Position numbers and translations under genes: made by a program. 64,000 nucleotides of DNA from Exophiala sp. HKRS030 (lineage: Eukaryota > Ascomycota > Eurotiomycetes > Chaetothyriales > Herpotrichiellaceae), in assembly GCA_023897205.1 (NCBI GenBank), contig JAHWDD010000001.1, positions 3,658,001-3,722,000 on the forward strand. The letters are read 5' to 3'. Positions within the stretch are counted from its first letter, which is position 1. Each line of letters begins with the position of its first letter. Shown one piece after another: positions 31,944 to 42,350 of the stretch. The notes below the pieces were generated by a model. The model saw only the letters and a list, made by a program, of their open reading frames with translations. It was not told the DNA's origin and searched no databases.

Positions 31944-34900
31944 ATGGCGGATGAAACAGAAAAAAAGCGACCAAGTCAGGATGGCAGTCACTCATCCTCA
32001 CACGCTCCTACTCCTGAAGAGAAGGAGGCCGAAGGCAGTATCACAGACTATCTTCGAATCTTCAGATATGCCGACAAATACGACTGGACTCTCAATGTCA
32101 TCGCCTTCATCTGCGCCATCGCATCAGGCGCGTCTTTACCGTTGATGTCGATTATCTTCGGTAGCTTCACCAACAAGTTCAACAATTACAATGCTGGCGA
32201 CGAGAGTCCCGAGGCATTCAAGGCCGACGTGGATCATTTCGTACTGTGGTTCATCTACCTCTTCATTGGGAAATTCGTCCTCACGTATATTTCCACAGCT
32301 GCCGTCACCATTTCAGCTATACGAACCACCCGGACCCTTCGACGAGTGTTCCTTGAATGTACATTGCGACAAGAGGTCTGGCATTTCGATAAGCAGAGCA
32401 ATGGAGCAATCGCCACTCAGGTCACTACCAATGGAAATCGCATACAAACAGGCATTGCTGAGAAACTGGTCTTTACCATCCAGTCACTTTCCATGTTCTT
32501 TTCTGCATTTGTGGTTGCGTTGGCATCTCAGTGGAAACTAGCGTTGATCACCATGTCTGTCATTCCTGCTATCTTCCTCGTCACCGGCATCTGCATAGCA
32601 ATCGATGCCACCCAGGAGGCCAGGATAACACGAATATACTCACGCGCCGCTGTCCTCGCAGAAGAAGTCTTATCGTCCATCCGGACAGTCCATGCCTTCT
32701 ACGCCCGGAAGAAAATGGCGGAAAAGTACGATGTCTTTTTGCAGCAAGCACACCAAGAAGGCAACAAGAAGTCGCCAAACTATGGGGTTCTCTTCTCAAC
32801 CGAATACTTCTGTGTCTACTCGGCTATCGCACTCGCATTCTGGAAAGGATTTCGGATGTACGAGAGTGGCGAGGTTGCCGACGTAGGCAAAGTCTTTACT
32901 GTTGTCCTTTCAGTCACCATAGCAGCCACTTCCATCTCCATGCTTGCACCGCAGATTCAGTCATTCACAAACGCCGCGTCTTCGGCTTCGGAGTTATTTA
33001 GCATCATCGACAAACCTACACAGCTTGACCCTCTCGATCCTTCCGGAAAGCAGCCCGAGAGTTGCCAAGGGCAGATTGAGATCCTCGATTTATCATTTGC
33101 CTACCCTTCCCGCCCATCAGCCGAAGTACTACGAGATTTCAGCTTGACGATTCCAGCCGGTAAGACGACGGCCCTTGTCGGTGCATCCGGTAGTGGCAAA
33201 AGCACCATGGTTGGCTTACTGGAACGGTGGTACCTGCCTAGCTCAGGGAGGATAATCCTTGATGGCCTGGACCTGGAACAATATAATGTGAAATGGCTGA
33301 GGAGCCGCATCCGCCTTGTCCAGCAAGAACCTGTTTTGTTCCGGGGTACCATCTTTCAGAACGTTGCCAACGGTTTCGTGGATGAGCAACGAGATTTGCC
33401 TCGAGAAAGACAAATGGAGCTTGTGCAAGAAGCTTGCAAAGCCAGCAATGCCGATGTATTCATAAACGAGCTTCCGAATGGCTACGACACTGAAGTTGGC
33501 GAGCGAGCCGGAGCTTTGAGTGGAGGTCAACGACAACGAATTGCAATCGCACGAAGTATCGTATCGGACCCTAAGATCCTGTTGCTCGATGAAGCTACCA
33601 GTGCCCTGGACCCGAAGGCAGAGAAAGTGGTTCAGGATGCCTTAAATCGAGTGTCGAAAGATCGGACTACTTTGGTCATTGCCCACAAACTGGCCACTGT
33701 GAAAAGTGCTGACAACATCGCGGTCATCTCGCAGGGGAAAATTGTCGAGCAAGGCACACATCACGAATTGATCGAAAGCAACGGTCATTACGCTGCGCTA
33801 GTTCGTGCGCAAGATTTGGGGGCTGACGAGCAAGAAGAGAACGACAAGATTCTCCAGGAAAAGAAAGCTCTTGGAGCTGCTGGTGAACGAGTGACACTTG
33901 AGCGTACTCATACCACAGCCACATCCCAAGCTGGCGATCTGGAGAAACAAAAGGCGCCCGTGGGAACTCTGGGTTATTCGCTCATAAAATGCATCTTAAT
34001 CATGTTCTATGAACAGAAGAACCTCTACTGGTGCTTCTTGTTGTCAACCATAGCAGTATTGATATGCGGCGCAACATTCCCCGGACAGGCCCTCTTGTTT
34101 TCGAGACTGCTCACCGTTTTCGAATTGACCGGCCACGAGGCACAAGAGCGTGCGGATTTCTATGCTCTGATGTTCTTCGTCGTGGCTCTAGGAAATTTGG
34201 TGGGATATTTCACGATTGGCTGGACGTGCAACGTTGTTTCACAAGTTGTCACCCACCGCTATCGGGCTGAAATGTTCCAGCGAGTATTGGATCAAGACAT
34301 CGAGTTCTTCGACATTCCAGAGAACACGTCTGGTGCTCTCACGTCGAAATTATCGGTTCTACCCACCCAGCTGCAGGAGTTGATATCAGCAAACATCCTT
34401 CTCATCTTTATCGTTATCGTCAATATCGTCTCGAGCAGTGCTCTTGCGCTCGCCTATGGATGGAAACTGGGCCTGGTCGTCGTGTTCGGTGCCCTTCCAC
34501 CCCTTCTCATGGCCGGATATCTCAGAATCCGTCTCGAGACGAAGCTGCAAGCGGGGAATTCGGAGAACTTTGCAGAAAGTGCGGGTTTGGCAAGCGAAGC
34601 GGTCACCTCGATCCGGACCGTGGCATCTTTGACTCTCGAAGGCCATGTTCTCCGACAGTACTCGGGTATGTTGGGCAAAGTCGTGCTGAGATCGACAAAG
34701 GCATTGGTCTGGACCATGTTCTGGTTTTCACTGTCACAGTCGATCGAGTTCCTTGCCATGGCTCTGGGATTCTGGTATGGCAGTCGATTACTGGCCTCGG
34801 GCGAGTACACTACCGCCCAATTCTACATCATCTTCGTGGGTGTATTGTTCGCCGGTCAAGCGGCCGGTCAATTCTTCGGATACTCCACGAGTCTGACGGC

Positions 34901-35738
34901 CGCTCGCGGAGCGGCCAACTATATCCTGTGGCTGCGGACACTGAAGCCGACCATCCGTGAAACCGACGAGAACAAGAAAACCGGTCCGGAAGGTGAAGGT
35001 CCTGTCGACCTCGAGGATATAGAGTTCAGGTATCGTCAACGCGACACGGCTCGAGTCCTTCGTGGCATTTCCATGACCATCGAACCTGGCCAGTTTGTGG
35101 CCTACGTTGGCGCTTCAGGTTGCGGCAAGTCAACATTGATCGCCTTGTTGGAACGATTTTACGACCCAAGCTCTGGCCGGATCTGTCTGGCACACAAGGA
35201 TATCGCGGAGATGTCTCCACGCTTGTACCGCGGGCACATGTCTCTGGTCCAGCAGGAGCCCACACTATACCAAGGCTCCGTCCGCGAGAATGTGTCCTTG
35301 GGACTGGACTTTGAACCGTCGGAGGAGCAAGTCAAGGAGGCTTGTCGCAAGGCCAACGCGCTGGACTTTGTCATCTCCCTGCCAGAAGGCTTCGACACGC
35401 CCTGCGGATCCCGGGGGATGCAGTTCTCTGGTGGGCAACGACAGCGGATCGCCATCGCCCGAGCGTTGATCCGAAATCCAAAGCTGCTGTTGCTGGATGA
35501 GGCGACGTCGGCCCTCGACACGCAGTCGGAACGTCTGGTTCAAGCCGCCCTCGACGAAGCTTCCATGACCCGAACCACAATAGCCGTGGCGCACCGGCTT
35601 TCGACCATTCGAGATGCGGACGTCATTTTTGTGTTTGCCAATGGAAGAATCGCCGAGATGGGAACTCACGCGGAACTACAACGACTCAAGGGAAGATATT
35701 ATGAAATGTGTCTGGCACAGTCTTTAGATCAAGCATAA
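31944..35738 (+). CDS. Full-size ABCB (MDR1-like) multidrug exporter
   Basis: Intronless, 1264 residues, with the (TMD-NBD)x2 layout of fungal ABCB/P-glycoprotein-like exporters. TMD1 covers about 50-350. NBD1 has Walker A GASGSGKST at about 413, signature LSGGQRQRIAIARS at about 527, and Walker B KILLLDEATSALD. A charged linker follows (about 625-675), then TMD2. NBD2 has Walker A GASGCGKST at about 1056, signature FSGGQRQRIAIARA (first position Phe rather than Leu) at about 1159, and Walker B KLLLLDEATSALD. Both H-loops are present (IAHKLAT; VAHRLST). It is likely at the plasma membrane, exporting hydrophobic drugs or metabolites by ATP hydrolysis; an a-factor-type exporter is an alternative. 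The divergent Zn2Cys6 gene suggests inducible control. Confidence 0.96.
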   Translation: MADETEKKRPSQDGSHSSSHAPTPEEKEAEGSITDYLRIFRYADKYDWTLNVIAFICAIASGASLPLMSIIFGSFTNKFNNYNAGDESPEAFKADVDHFVLWFIYLFIGKFVLTYISTAAVTISAIRTTRTLRRVFLECTLRQEVWHFDKQSNGAIATQVTTNGNRIQTGIAEKLVFTIQSLSMFFSAFVVALASQWKLALITMSVIPAIFLVTGICIAIDATQEARITRIYSRAAVLAEEVLSSIRTVHAFYARKKMAEKYDVFLQQAHQEGNKKSPNYGVLFSTEYFCVYSAIALAFWKGFRMYESGEVADVGKVFTVVLSVTIAATSISMLAPQIQSFTNAASSASELFSIIDKPTQLDPLDPSGKQPESCQGQIEILDLSFAYPSRPSAEVLRDFSLTIPAGKTTALVGASGSGKSTMVGLLERWYLPSSGRIILDGLDLEQYNVKWLRSRIRLVQQEPVLFRGTIFQNVANGFVDEQRDLPRERQMELVQEACKASNADVFINELPNGYDTEVGERAGALSGGQRQRIAIARSIVSDPKILLLDEATSALDPKAEKVVQDALNRVSKDRTTLVIAHKLATVKSADNIAVISQGKIVEQGTHHELIESNGHYAALVRAQDLGADEQEENDKILQEKKALGAAGERVTLERTHTTATSQAGDLEKQKAPVGTLGYSLIKCILIMFYEQKNLYWCFLLSTIAVLICGATFPGQALLFSRLLTVFELTGHEAQERADFYALMFFVVALGNLVGYFTIGWTCNVVSQVVTHRYRAEMFQRVLDQDIEFFDIPENTSGALTSKLSVLPTQLQELISANILLIFIVIVNIVSSSALALAYGWKLGLVVVFGALPPLLMAGYLRIRLETKLQAGNSENFAESAGLASEAVTSIRTVASLTLEGHVLRQYSGMLGKVVLRSTKALVWTMFWFSLSQSIEFLAMALGFWYGSRLLASGEYTTAQFYIIFVGVLFAGQAAGQFFGYSTSLTAARGAANYILWLRTLKPTIRETDENKKTGPEGEGPVDLEDIEFRYRQRDTARVLRGISMTIEPGQFVAYVGASGCGKSTLIALLERFYDPSSGRICLAHKDIAEMSPRLYRGHMSLVQQEPTLYQGSVRENVSLGLDFEPSEEQVKEACRKANALDFVISLPEGFDTPCGSRGMQFSGGQRQRIAIARALIRNPKLLLLDEATSALDTQSERLVQAALDEASMTRTTIAVAHRLSTIRDADVIFVFANGRIAEMGTHAELQRLKGRYYEMCLAQSLDQA

Positions 35739-36439
35739 CAAGCATAAGCATTTGATGAAGGAGCATAAAAAAAGGCGTTACCATCTGATACCGTTAGCCT
35801 CGCTTGGGAACGGGGCGGTGTTTGGGCTCAGATACGGAGTACCTAGGTACATAGGTAGTCCTGTTGTACTGTAAATAATGTACCATCTCATCTCCATCAT
35901 GGAATTCAGTTAGGTACCTCAGAGGGATACTCCCTACCTACCGAGGTAAATGTTTACCGGTAGGTAGGTTCTTTTGACTCAATCCCTGCCTGTATGTGGC
36001 CAGCTGTTGAACAGGTTTAGGCGACCAGCAACGTCCGACACCAACATCGGCAAATACTGTACGGAGTACGTTGTTTATTTATTGATTGGACGAAAGTCAC
36101 CGGGTTTCCGAATAATTTAATCATGTCGCCTATTCTCATGTTGTCTTCTCAAGAGAGAATCATGGGGCCGAACTTTCGTCCGTTGCGATCCGTCCATTTG
36201 CCAAAACAATCACATCTTGTTCTTGTCGTTGCTTGTAGATGGAATAAAAGATACGGGGGTATTGAGTACAACCTCGTCCGATTGATTACGCGTCCTTGTA
36301 CCTAGGTACTGAACCCGCAATCACTTTTAAATGCCAAAAAACAACCTCATCACTCCGTATATTTTTCGATGTTTTTAATCGTGGGAGAAAAGCAGCAAAC
36401 AACAACTTGATATTTTTGATTTCTTAAAAAGAAACAAAT
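35739..36439. other. Intergenic region rich in short palindromes
   Basis: About 700 bp with TACGGAGTA at 35833-35841 running directly into ACCTAGGTAC (35841-35850). There is a second TACGGAGTA at 36060-36068, an ACCTAGGT at 36300-36307, and an inverted TACC/GGTA cluster at about 35930-35970. No gene. Confidence 0.55.
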
Positions 36440-38122
36440 ATGTCGTGGGTCGCGAGAGTAAGTCCAAGTTCCATATACCGTTCGACCTGCCAATCTTGAA
36501 AAAATACTGTCTACTACGATTTTCGAGTATACACCTCATGACACGGGTCGGCTGAAGAGGATTTTGTTGTACGGCAAACAAAAGCAGTGTCGATCCCTTC
36601 AATGACTTACCCTGTAGTACCTTAACATACCCAACGTCTCTACTTGCTTGTGACACTGACACGTTGTCTGTACCTTTTGATCCAGTGGCTTCTTTACTTC
36701 CACGATTGGAACAACAATGTCAACACAATCATCAAAACCACCACGACCCAAAAACTAAAGTCTCTCAACACCGACACCGACAATGAATCGCCACCCTTCA
36801 AACCGTTGCGCATTGGAATCCTCGGGGCGGCCGAGATCAACTACGTTTCCATCATCGAACCGGTGTCGACTCACCCGGCCGCCCTCATCACGGCCATCGC
36901 GGCAAGATCAAAACCCCGGGCCGAGGCCCAGATCGCCCACCACAAGGAAAGTCTCCCCGGTGAGGTGAAGGCGTACGGGTCGTACGAAGAGGTCATCCAC
37001 GACCCAGACATCGACGCGGTTTACATCCCGCTCCCCAACGGGCTGCACTACCGGTGGACGTTGGCGGCTCTCGAGGCAGGCAAACACGTTCTGGTCGAGA
37101 AACCCATCACTTCCAACGCTCGAGAGGCCCGGGAGGTCGCCGCCGCCGCCAGGCGCAACGGGAAAGTCGCCCTCGAGGCCTTCCACTGGCTCTTCCACCC
37201 GGCCGCCCACACGGTCAAGGCCATGCTGACCGGGGGGGAGTACGGCCGAGTCGTGTCCGTAAAGCCCTCGATGATCCTACCCGCCGGGGTGCTCGGCCAA
37301 GACGACATCCGGTTCAAGTACCCTCTCGGAGGTGGGAGTTCGATGGATTTGACGTACGTTTATAGTGCTTCTTGTTACTTTGCGGATCAAAAGACACCGC
37401 CATTTCGGTCTGTTGCGGAGAGTAGTACAACAGGCACGGACATTGAACATGGGCGTGGAAGTACAGTACCTGGACGCACATTACCTGGTGACGATGATGA
37501 TGATGATGATGATGATGATCAGGGTTTCCGGGTCCTAGAAGCAAGACCGAGAATCAATTCTACCGACCCTTTGATCGACGACGCAATGACGGCGGTAATC
37601 TCATTCGAAGGTCCTGACCATTCCGAAGCAAAAGCAATCACAGATTGTGACCTATACTTGCCCAAACTTTTTGGGCTTGTGCCTCGAGTGTGGGTTCCTC
37701 CTCCAAGCGTTCAGATCGAATGTGAGAGAGCAGAGATCCAATTCGGCAATTTCGCGGGCCCTTGGTTGAAGCACGAAATCGTCGTGACCCCTTTGACGAG
37801 AGACGCCTCCACGGGAAAAGTTGTGAAGCGTGGAAAAAAAGGTAAACCTAAAACTTGTTACGTCGGGGGACCCGAGTGGGAAAGAGAAGAAAGGGATGAA
37901 AAGACGGGTAAAGTGGTGGGCGAGGAATGGTGGACTTCGTATCGATATCAACTTGAAGGGTTTATTAGAAAGATACGAGAGGTCGAAGGGAAACAAACCG
38001 GTGGGAAGAGGTCAAGTTATACTTACAAAGGACCTTGGGTTAGTATGGAACAAAGTATTAGGATCATGGACGTCATCGATGCGGTCTACAAAAAGGCAGG
38101 GTTACCTGTTCGTGGAGAGTGA
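36440..38122 (+). CDS. Gfo/Idh/MocA-family NAD(P) oxidoreductase
   Basis: The catalytic exon is 36686-38122. It has no in-frame ATG before the Rossmann fold, so an upstream exon is needed. The best candidate is 36440-36457 (MSWVAR), joined by a 228-bp GTAAGT...CCAG intron, for 484 residues. The dinucleotide fold starts LRIGILGAAEINYVSII. The family signature is LEAGKHVLVEKPITSNAREA, with the catalytic Lys in EKP, followed by LEAFHWLFHPAAHTVKAMLT. Relatives are D-xylose 1-dehydrogenase (NADP+) and dihydrodiol dehydrogenase, about 380-400 residues. The excess comes from an insertion around residue 275-300 ending in ten consecutive Asp, and from a Lys/Glu-rich C-terminal stretch. Substrate is unassigned. 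First-exon choice is moderately supported. Confidence 0.85.
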
Positions 38123-38704
38123 TACCTAGATTGCCTGTATATATATATATATATTATCTATATACCAGGTAGGTAACATGGGTACATACATCCCAAAAAG
38201 TAACTCGATATTATTTTATTCCCAACCCAAGAGGTGTGGTTCAAAGTCATTCTATCAGTACGTACAGAATACACAAGTCACGCAGGTCATGGCAAATATT
38301 CCAAAAGGCCCTAGAAAAACAAAGACAAGGACGTGTCGGCTCAGAAAATTGGACATGCTTCTTCAGGGAACAACGAGTCAAGGTTCATTCGATTTGCCTC
38401 GACGATGTTGATAATTATACTTAACAGTATAAACGAAAAATAGCAAGAAGCGCTCAAACGCAGCAGAAAACAAACAATCAACAAACCAAGGGCGCCGAAG
38501 TGTCGCGATGAGCAATTTGCTCCAAACAACCTACGCATGCTGTTCGAGCTTCAACACATCGATGATATCCAAAAAGCGAATCCCCAAGACAAAGAGACAC
38601 ACCAAGCCCAAAAACCCGCCAAAAATACTCGTAGACGTTCAATCACATCATCTCTCTCTCTGTCTCTTTCTCGCTCTCTCTTCCAACCTACATCTCTCTC
38701 ACTC
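38123..38704. other. Convergent intergenic spacer
   Basis: Contains a short (TA)n run at about 38138-38154 and CT-rich stretches at about 38645-38710. No gene supported. Confidence 0.5.
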
Positions 38705-41224
38705 TCACCAAGCAGTTCCCTCCTCTTGTGCCTGTCTCAATTTCTCATAAAACGCCAATGGCCATCCCTTCATCTCCTCATCCTTGGGTAGACAACTAAC
38801 CCCTTCTGGCGCGTTGATCTCGCCTCTCGCCCTCATCGATTCCTCTCGTCTTCGGCAATAGCCTACCACGTTTCCAATCACACGACCAAGCATATCCGGG
38901 CTAATGGCCACAGGGTTGAGGAATGGGTCACCATCACTGAGTAGTTCTTCCACCGTCGGCCGCAGACTCTGCTCCCTCGTCAGACATCGTTTCAATGTCT
39001 TGATAAGTCCAAACGGTACCACGGCCCCCCCAATGCCTGTCCCGGGGAAGGAAATCTCGACCTTGGGATTTGGGATGCTCATTATTCGTTCGAACTGTTT
39101 CGTAATGTGCGCAAATGGTGGCTGGCCATATGTCATCTGGTAAAGAATGCATCCCAAACTCCACACGTCGCTTGGTTTGCCCAGCTTGAGTATTTTGCCT
39201 GTAGCAGAGTACCCGGCGGGAGCGTGTTGTGCGACTAGACTTTCCGGACTCATATAGTTCGGCGTGCCAATTTGGTTTTCACGGTGGACATTGACCGTGT
39301 CGTCCGCGATTGCGTTTGCGATGCCAAAATCGATCAATTTCAACTGGCCTTTCACGAGCAGGAAATTCGCGGGCTTCAAATCAGAATGAACGATATCGTA
39401 CTTGTGTACTGCCGCCACACATTCAAGCATTTCTTTCCAGTAGTGGCGTGTGAAGGTGATGTCCATTCGTGCATTTTCGGACTTGAGCTGTTCGTTAAGC
39501 ATCTTGTTGAAATCGCTCTCGCCTAATTCCATCATGACGTTGAGAACGCCCTTTTCTTCGTTGATTTCGTAATCGTACAGGCGGATCACACGATCGACAT
39601 GTTCGAGTCGCTTAAGGAGGTCAATTTCACCTTTGTAGCCCGCTATAGCGGCCATGTCGGCGTCTTCCAGGTTGACCCTCTTCAGCGCGAAGATCTTGTA
39701 GTTCTCGGCCATGATGCGGAATACACGAGAGGAGCCACCGCGTCCGATACAATCAAGGCGCCTGTACGTCTTGCCATTGAGCACATAATGTACTGATCGT
39801 TTGTTGCGAGAACCAGCATTCGATGTTGCAGCGTCGAGGATGGACATTTTCGGGGGAGGCGCAGGTGCTGGGCGATGTGGTGTATTATGAGACTTTGTAG
39901 CAAGGGGGGGACGCGAAGGGGAGACATGGTTCGATGGTTTTCCCTCAGACTTTGGCTGGTCTTCGTGGATCTCTAGGATAGCTGGGGAAGGCTTGGTGCG
40001 ACGAAAGGTTGGTGGAGGTTCATTCTCCTGGCCAGGCCCCGACGCTGCAGAAGGTATTGGCGGTATCTTGAAAATAGGATCTCGTCGGGAGCTGGAGGAC
40101 TTTGATGATGACCGCGCGACATCTTGAGATCGTGGTGTTGGTGCAAGCTGACGTCCGGAACCTGGCCTCGCTGATGATACCTTTGGTGATGGTGGTTTCA
40201 TCGGCTGAGGAGATGCGATTCTTGGTGACAGTTCCGCTTTGACCGGCTGTGGACTACCTTGCAGAGCGAGTATGTCATCCGGTAGATCTGCCAATAGAGG
40301 CTCTCTTACTCGCCTTCCAACCTCCATTTCGGGCGTACCTGGTTGTTCATGGTCTTGATTATCAAGAGGAATTTCATCTTCCTCGCTCGATCGGCGAACC
40401 ATGCCTCTTCTGACAGGTCTGTTCAGCAAAGCGCCCCCAATGCGTCGAACACGCATCGTGCTTTGAGCTCCATTGTCTTCGCCCCTGCGAGGGCGTGCCA
40501 CTGTGGAGGGTGGTATGGCGCTCTCCTCGTCTGGACTGCTGTGTAGATCCTGAATGCTTGGACTATTCGACCTGCTGACACTCCGAGGTTCGGTGCCAGC
40601 AGGATTAGGCTGAGACTCTTCGGGATCTGTTCTTGTGGGAGGCGATCTTGACAAGCGCTTCCCTCCACTGACGCGAACTTGTCGTATCCTCGGTGCAGGG
40701 GTCTCCGAGTCGTTGGCTTCCGATTGCGTACGAGCAGTGGATCGCTCATGAATCTTGTACATGAAAGATCCGTCTCTTCCTAGGATTGCAGCCGGTGGAG
40801 GTCTTGCATTAGACGTCACTCGAACGACTCGTGGAGCAGGGCTGCCATCTCTCTGTTGCGGCGGACTAGATGCCTTTAGTATCTCAAGTGGTGAAATTTT
40901 GCACCTCCGTCTTGATGTACTTGTTGTCCTTATAATTCGAGGTTCCAGCTCCAGATTCTCCTTTTCTGCTTCAAATTGAGGTTCATCCTCCCCTAGTATG
41001 GCCTGCGCTTCTGCACTTAGTTTTATGGGTGCAAGATCTTCGTCGTCTGAACTATCGCCAGTCATATTTCGAGCATCTCTTGAATTCGTCTCTGAAGCCA
41101 TCGAGAAGGGCAACGGTAGAGCACGATTGACAGCAGGTCGTGTTGTCGGACGATATTGTGACCGACGCGGATTACTTGAGGTGACGGCTAAGGCTGCTGG
41201 TACAGGGGACATATACGTCGCCAT
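38705..41224 (-). CDS. MPS1: Mps1/TTK-like spindle-checkpoint kinase
   Basis: Intronless, 839 residues from Met 41224; an in-frame Met 48 codons upstream (41368) is possible but its sequence looks like leader. Mps1 is a dual-specificity kinase for kinetochore checkpoint signalling and spindle-pole duplication. The N-terminal 450 residues are low-complexity, Ser/Pro/Arg-rich, with many SP/TP sites, as in other fungal Mps1. The kinase domain starts near 480: YRRLDCIGRGGSSRVFRIMA (Gly loop), FALKRVNLEDAD (the catalytic Lys), IVHSDLKPANFLLVKGQLKL (HSDLKPAN is the Mps1-type HRD variant), then IDFGIANAI (DFG) and GTPNYMSPESL. The HSD sequence and the SSRVF loop are diagnostic. A PPF-type C-lobe (YGQPPFAHI) and short tail end it. 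Confidence 0.95.
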   Translation of the reverse strand: MATYMSPVPAALAVTSSNPRRSQYRPTTRPAVNRALPLPFSMASETNSRDARNMTGDSSDDEDLAPIKLSAEAQAILGEDEPQFEAEKENLELEPRIIRTTSTSRRRCKISPLEILKASSPPQQRDGSPAPRVVRVTSNARPPPAAILGRDGSFMYKIHERSTARTQSEANDSETPAPRIRQVRVSGGKRLSRSPPTRTDPEESQPNPAGTEPRSVSRSNSPSIQDLHSSPDEESAIPPSTVARPRRGEDNGAQSTMRVRRIGGALLNRPVRRGMVRRSSEEDEIPLDNQDHEQPGTPEMEVGRRVREPLLADLPDDILALQGSPQPVKAELSPRIASPQPMKPPSPKVSSARPGSGRQLAPTPRSQDVARSSSKSSSSRRDPIFKIPPIPSAASGPGQENEPPPTFRRTKPSPAILEIHEDQPKSEGKPSNHVSPSRPPLATKSHNTPHRPAPAPPPKMSILDAATSNAGSRNKRSVHYVLNGKTYRRLDCIGRGGSSRVFRIMAENYKIFALKRVNLEDADMAAIAGYKGEIDLLKRLEHVDRVIRLYDYEINEEKGVLNVMMELGESDFNKMLNEQLKSENARMDITFTRHYWKEMLECVAAVHKYDIVHSDLKPANFLLVKGQLKLIDFGIANAIADDTVNVHRENQIGTPNYMSPESLVAQHAPAGYSATGKILKLGKPSDVWSLGCILYQMTYGQPPFAHITKQFERIMSIPNPKVEISFPGTGIGGAVVPFGLIKTLKRCLTREQSLRPTVEELLSDGDPFLNPVAISPDMLGRVIGNVVGYCRRREESMRARGEINAPEGVSCLPKDEEMKGWPLAFYEKLRQAQEEGTAW

Positions 41225-41676
41225 CGCGAGAGTTACAGTCGCGTAGCAATATTCGAGGGTCAGCTCATCGTTGTGCAGTAATTGCTGTTGAACAGTGTGG
41301 TTGTATGTTCTGCCCCGGACGCGATGTTCAGAATAATGAATCCATGGAATTGGTTGGTGGATGATCACAAGGAGACATCGGATTATCTAAAAATCCGATT
41401 ACAATCTGTTTTGAGCTGTTGTCACGGCAACCAGAAACTCAAATGCTCTCGTAACAGAATATTCCATTTACTGATAGATCACGATTATTATTACGACATT
41501 TCGAGTAGGTGATGTGCTTAGACACCTTCATGCTGTGATGACTGAAACCCGCTTCCCAAATCCTTCGCCAATGCCAAAGGAAAGCGTCACATACTTTTCG
41601 CTCAAAAAAACCAAAGACGATATGGCATCGCATAACAAACTGACAGACATCAGGAAATTGTCGCTGAGTCCGTCGC
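41225..41676. other. Intergenic region
   Basis: Upstream region of MPS1, downstream of the secreted-protein gene. No feature seen. Confidence 0.5.
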
Positions 41677-42350
41677 TTACAGCATCAGAGCAAATCCAGC
41701 AAAAACGCTTGCAACCAGGACTCCCAGCCCATACAGCTGACCCATGTTGACAATGATCCTTGCGGCACCTGAGCTTCCCGAGCCACCAGCAGCTGTGGTC
41801 GCAGCAGCAGATCCACCCCCGAATCCCGTGTAAACGACACCATCCGAAGCTGTCGAGGCAGCTGCTCCATTGGTGGTTGACGTAGCAGGCATTGTAGAAA
41901 TGGTGCTTGTGTTTACCCTTGTGGGATCCGTAGCACCACATGGGTGATCTTGAATGCATGCAGCAGCGCAGGTGTTGTCATTCCCACAGTTTGCTTGACA
42001 ATCGGTGTTGTATTGCGTGCAGATATAGTAAGGCAGGGTCTGAGAATATTCGGAAGCGTTGGGAGAGAGGCCATTGGAACATATGCAACTGTAGCCAAGG
42101 TTTGTAGGATCACAGTTGTTGGCATTGGTACCGGCTGAATTGGTTTGGTCGACACAGATCAAGGGACATTGTGCTATTTGGGAATTGCACCAGGCCTCTG
42201 CAAACACTTGTTAGTGACGGTTCTTGTGCTGGTAATGGTAAAGGGAAACTGACGTCGGGTGGACAGCGGTACGGAGTTTGGATCGATGGTCTGCGTGATT
42301 GCTAGCTGTGCAAATGCAGCTACAGCTGCGGCGAGGGCAAAGAACTGCAT
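41677..42350 (-). CDS. Secreted Cys-rich, probably GPI-anchored protein (DUF7707-like)
   Basis: Two exons, 42350-42254 and 42197-41677 (56-bp intron), giving 205 residues. The N-terminal signal peptide is MQFFALAAAVAAFAQLA with cleavage near ITQT. The mature start DPNSVPLSTRQAWCNSQIAQ is rebuilt across the intron. A domain with ten or more Cys follows (CPLICVDQ, CSCICSNG-like YSCICSNGLSP, YICTQYNTDCQANCGNDNTC, ACIQDHPCG), typical of the fungal DUF7707 secreted family. A Ser/Thr/Gly-rich spacer (SAAATTAAGGSGSSGAA) and a C-terminal hydrophobic tail (GLGVLVASVFAGFALML) suggest a GPI-attachment signal at the cell surface. Function unknown; wall association or effector-like roles are possible only by analogy. 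Confidence 0.88.

Noticed and set aside
22557..35738. CYP53, Zn2Cys6 factor and ABC exporter as one cluster
   Set aside because: CSN4 and a surface-protein gene lie between them, with no shared promoter or strand order. Proximity alone is weak evidence.
36783..36968. ATG at 36783 as start of the oxidoreductase
   Set aside because: It is out of frame with the Rossmann fold and hits a stop; the catalytic frame needs an upstream exon.
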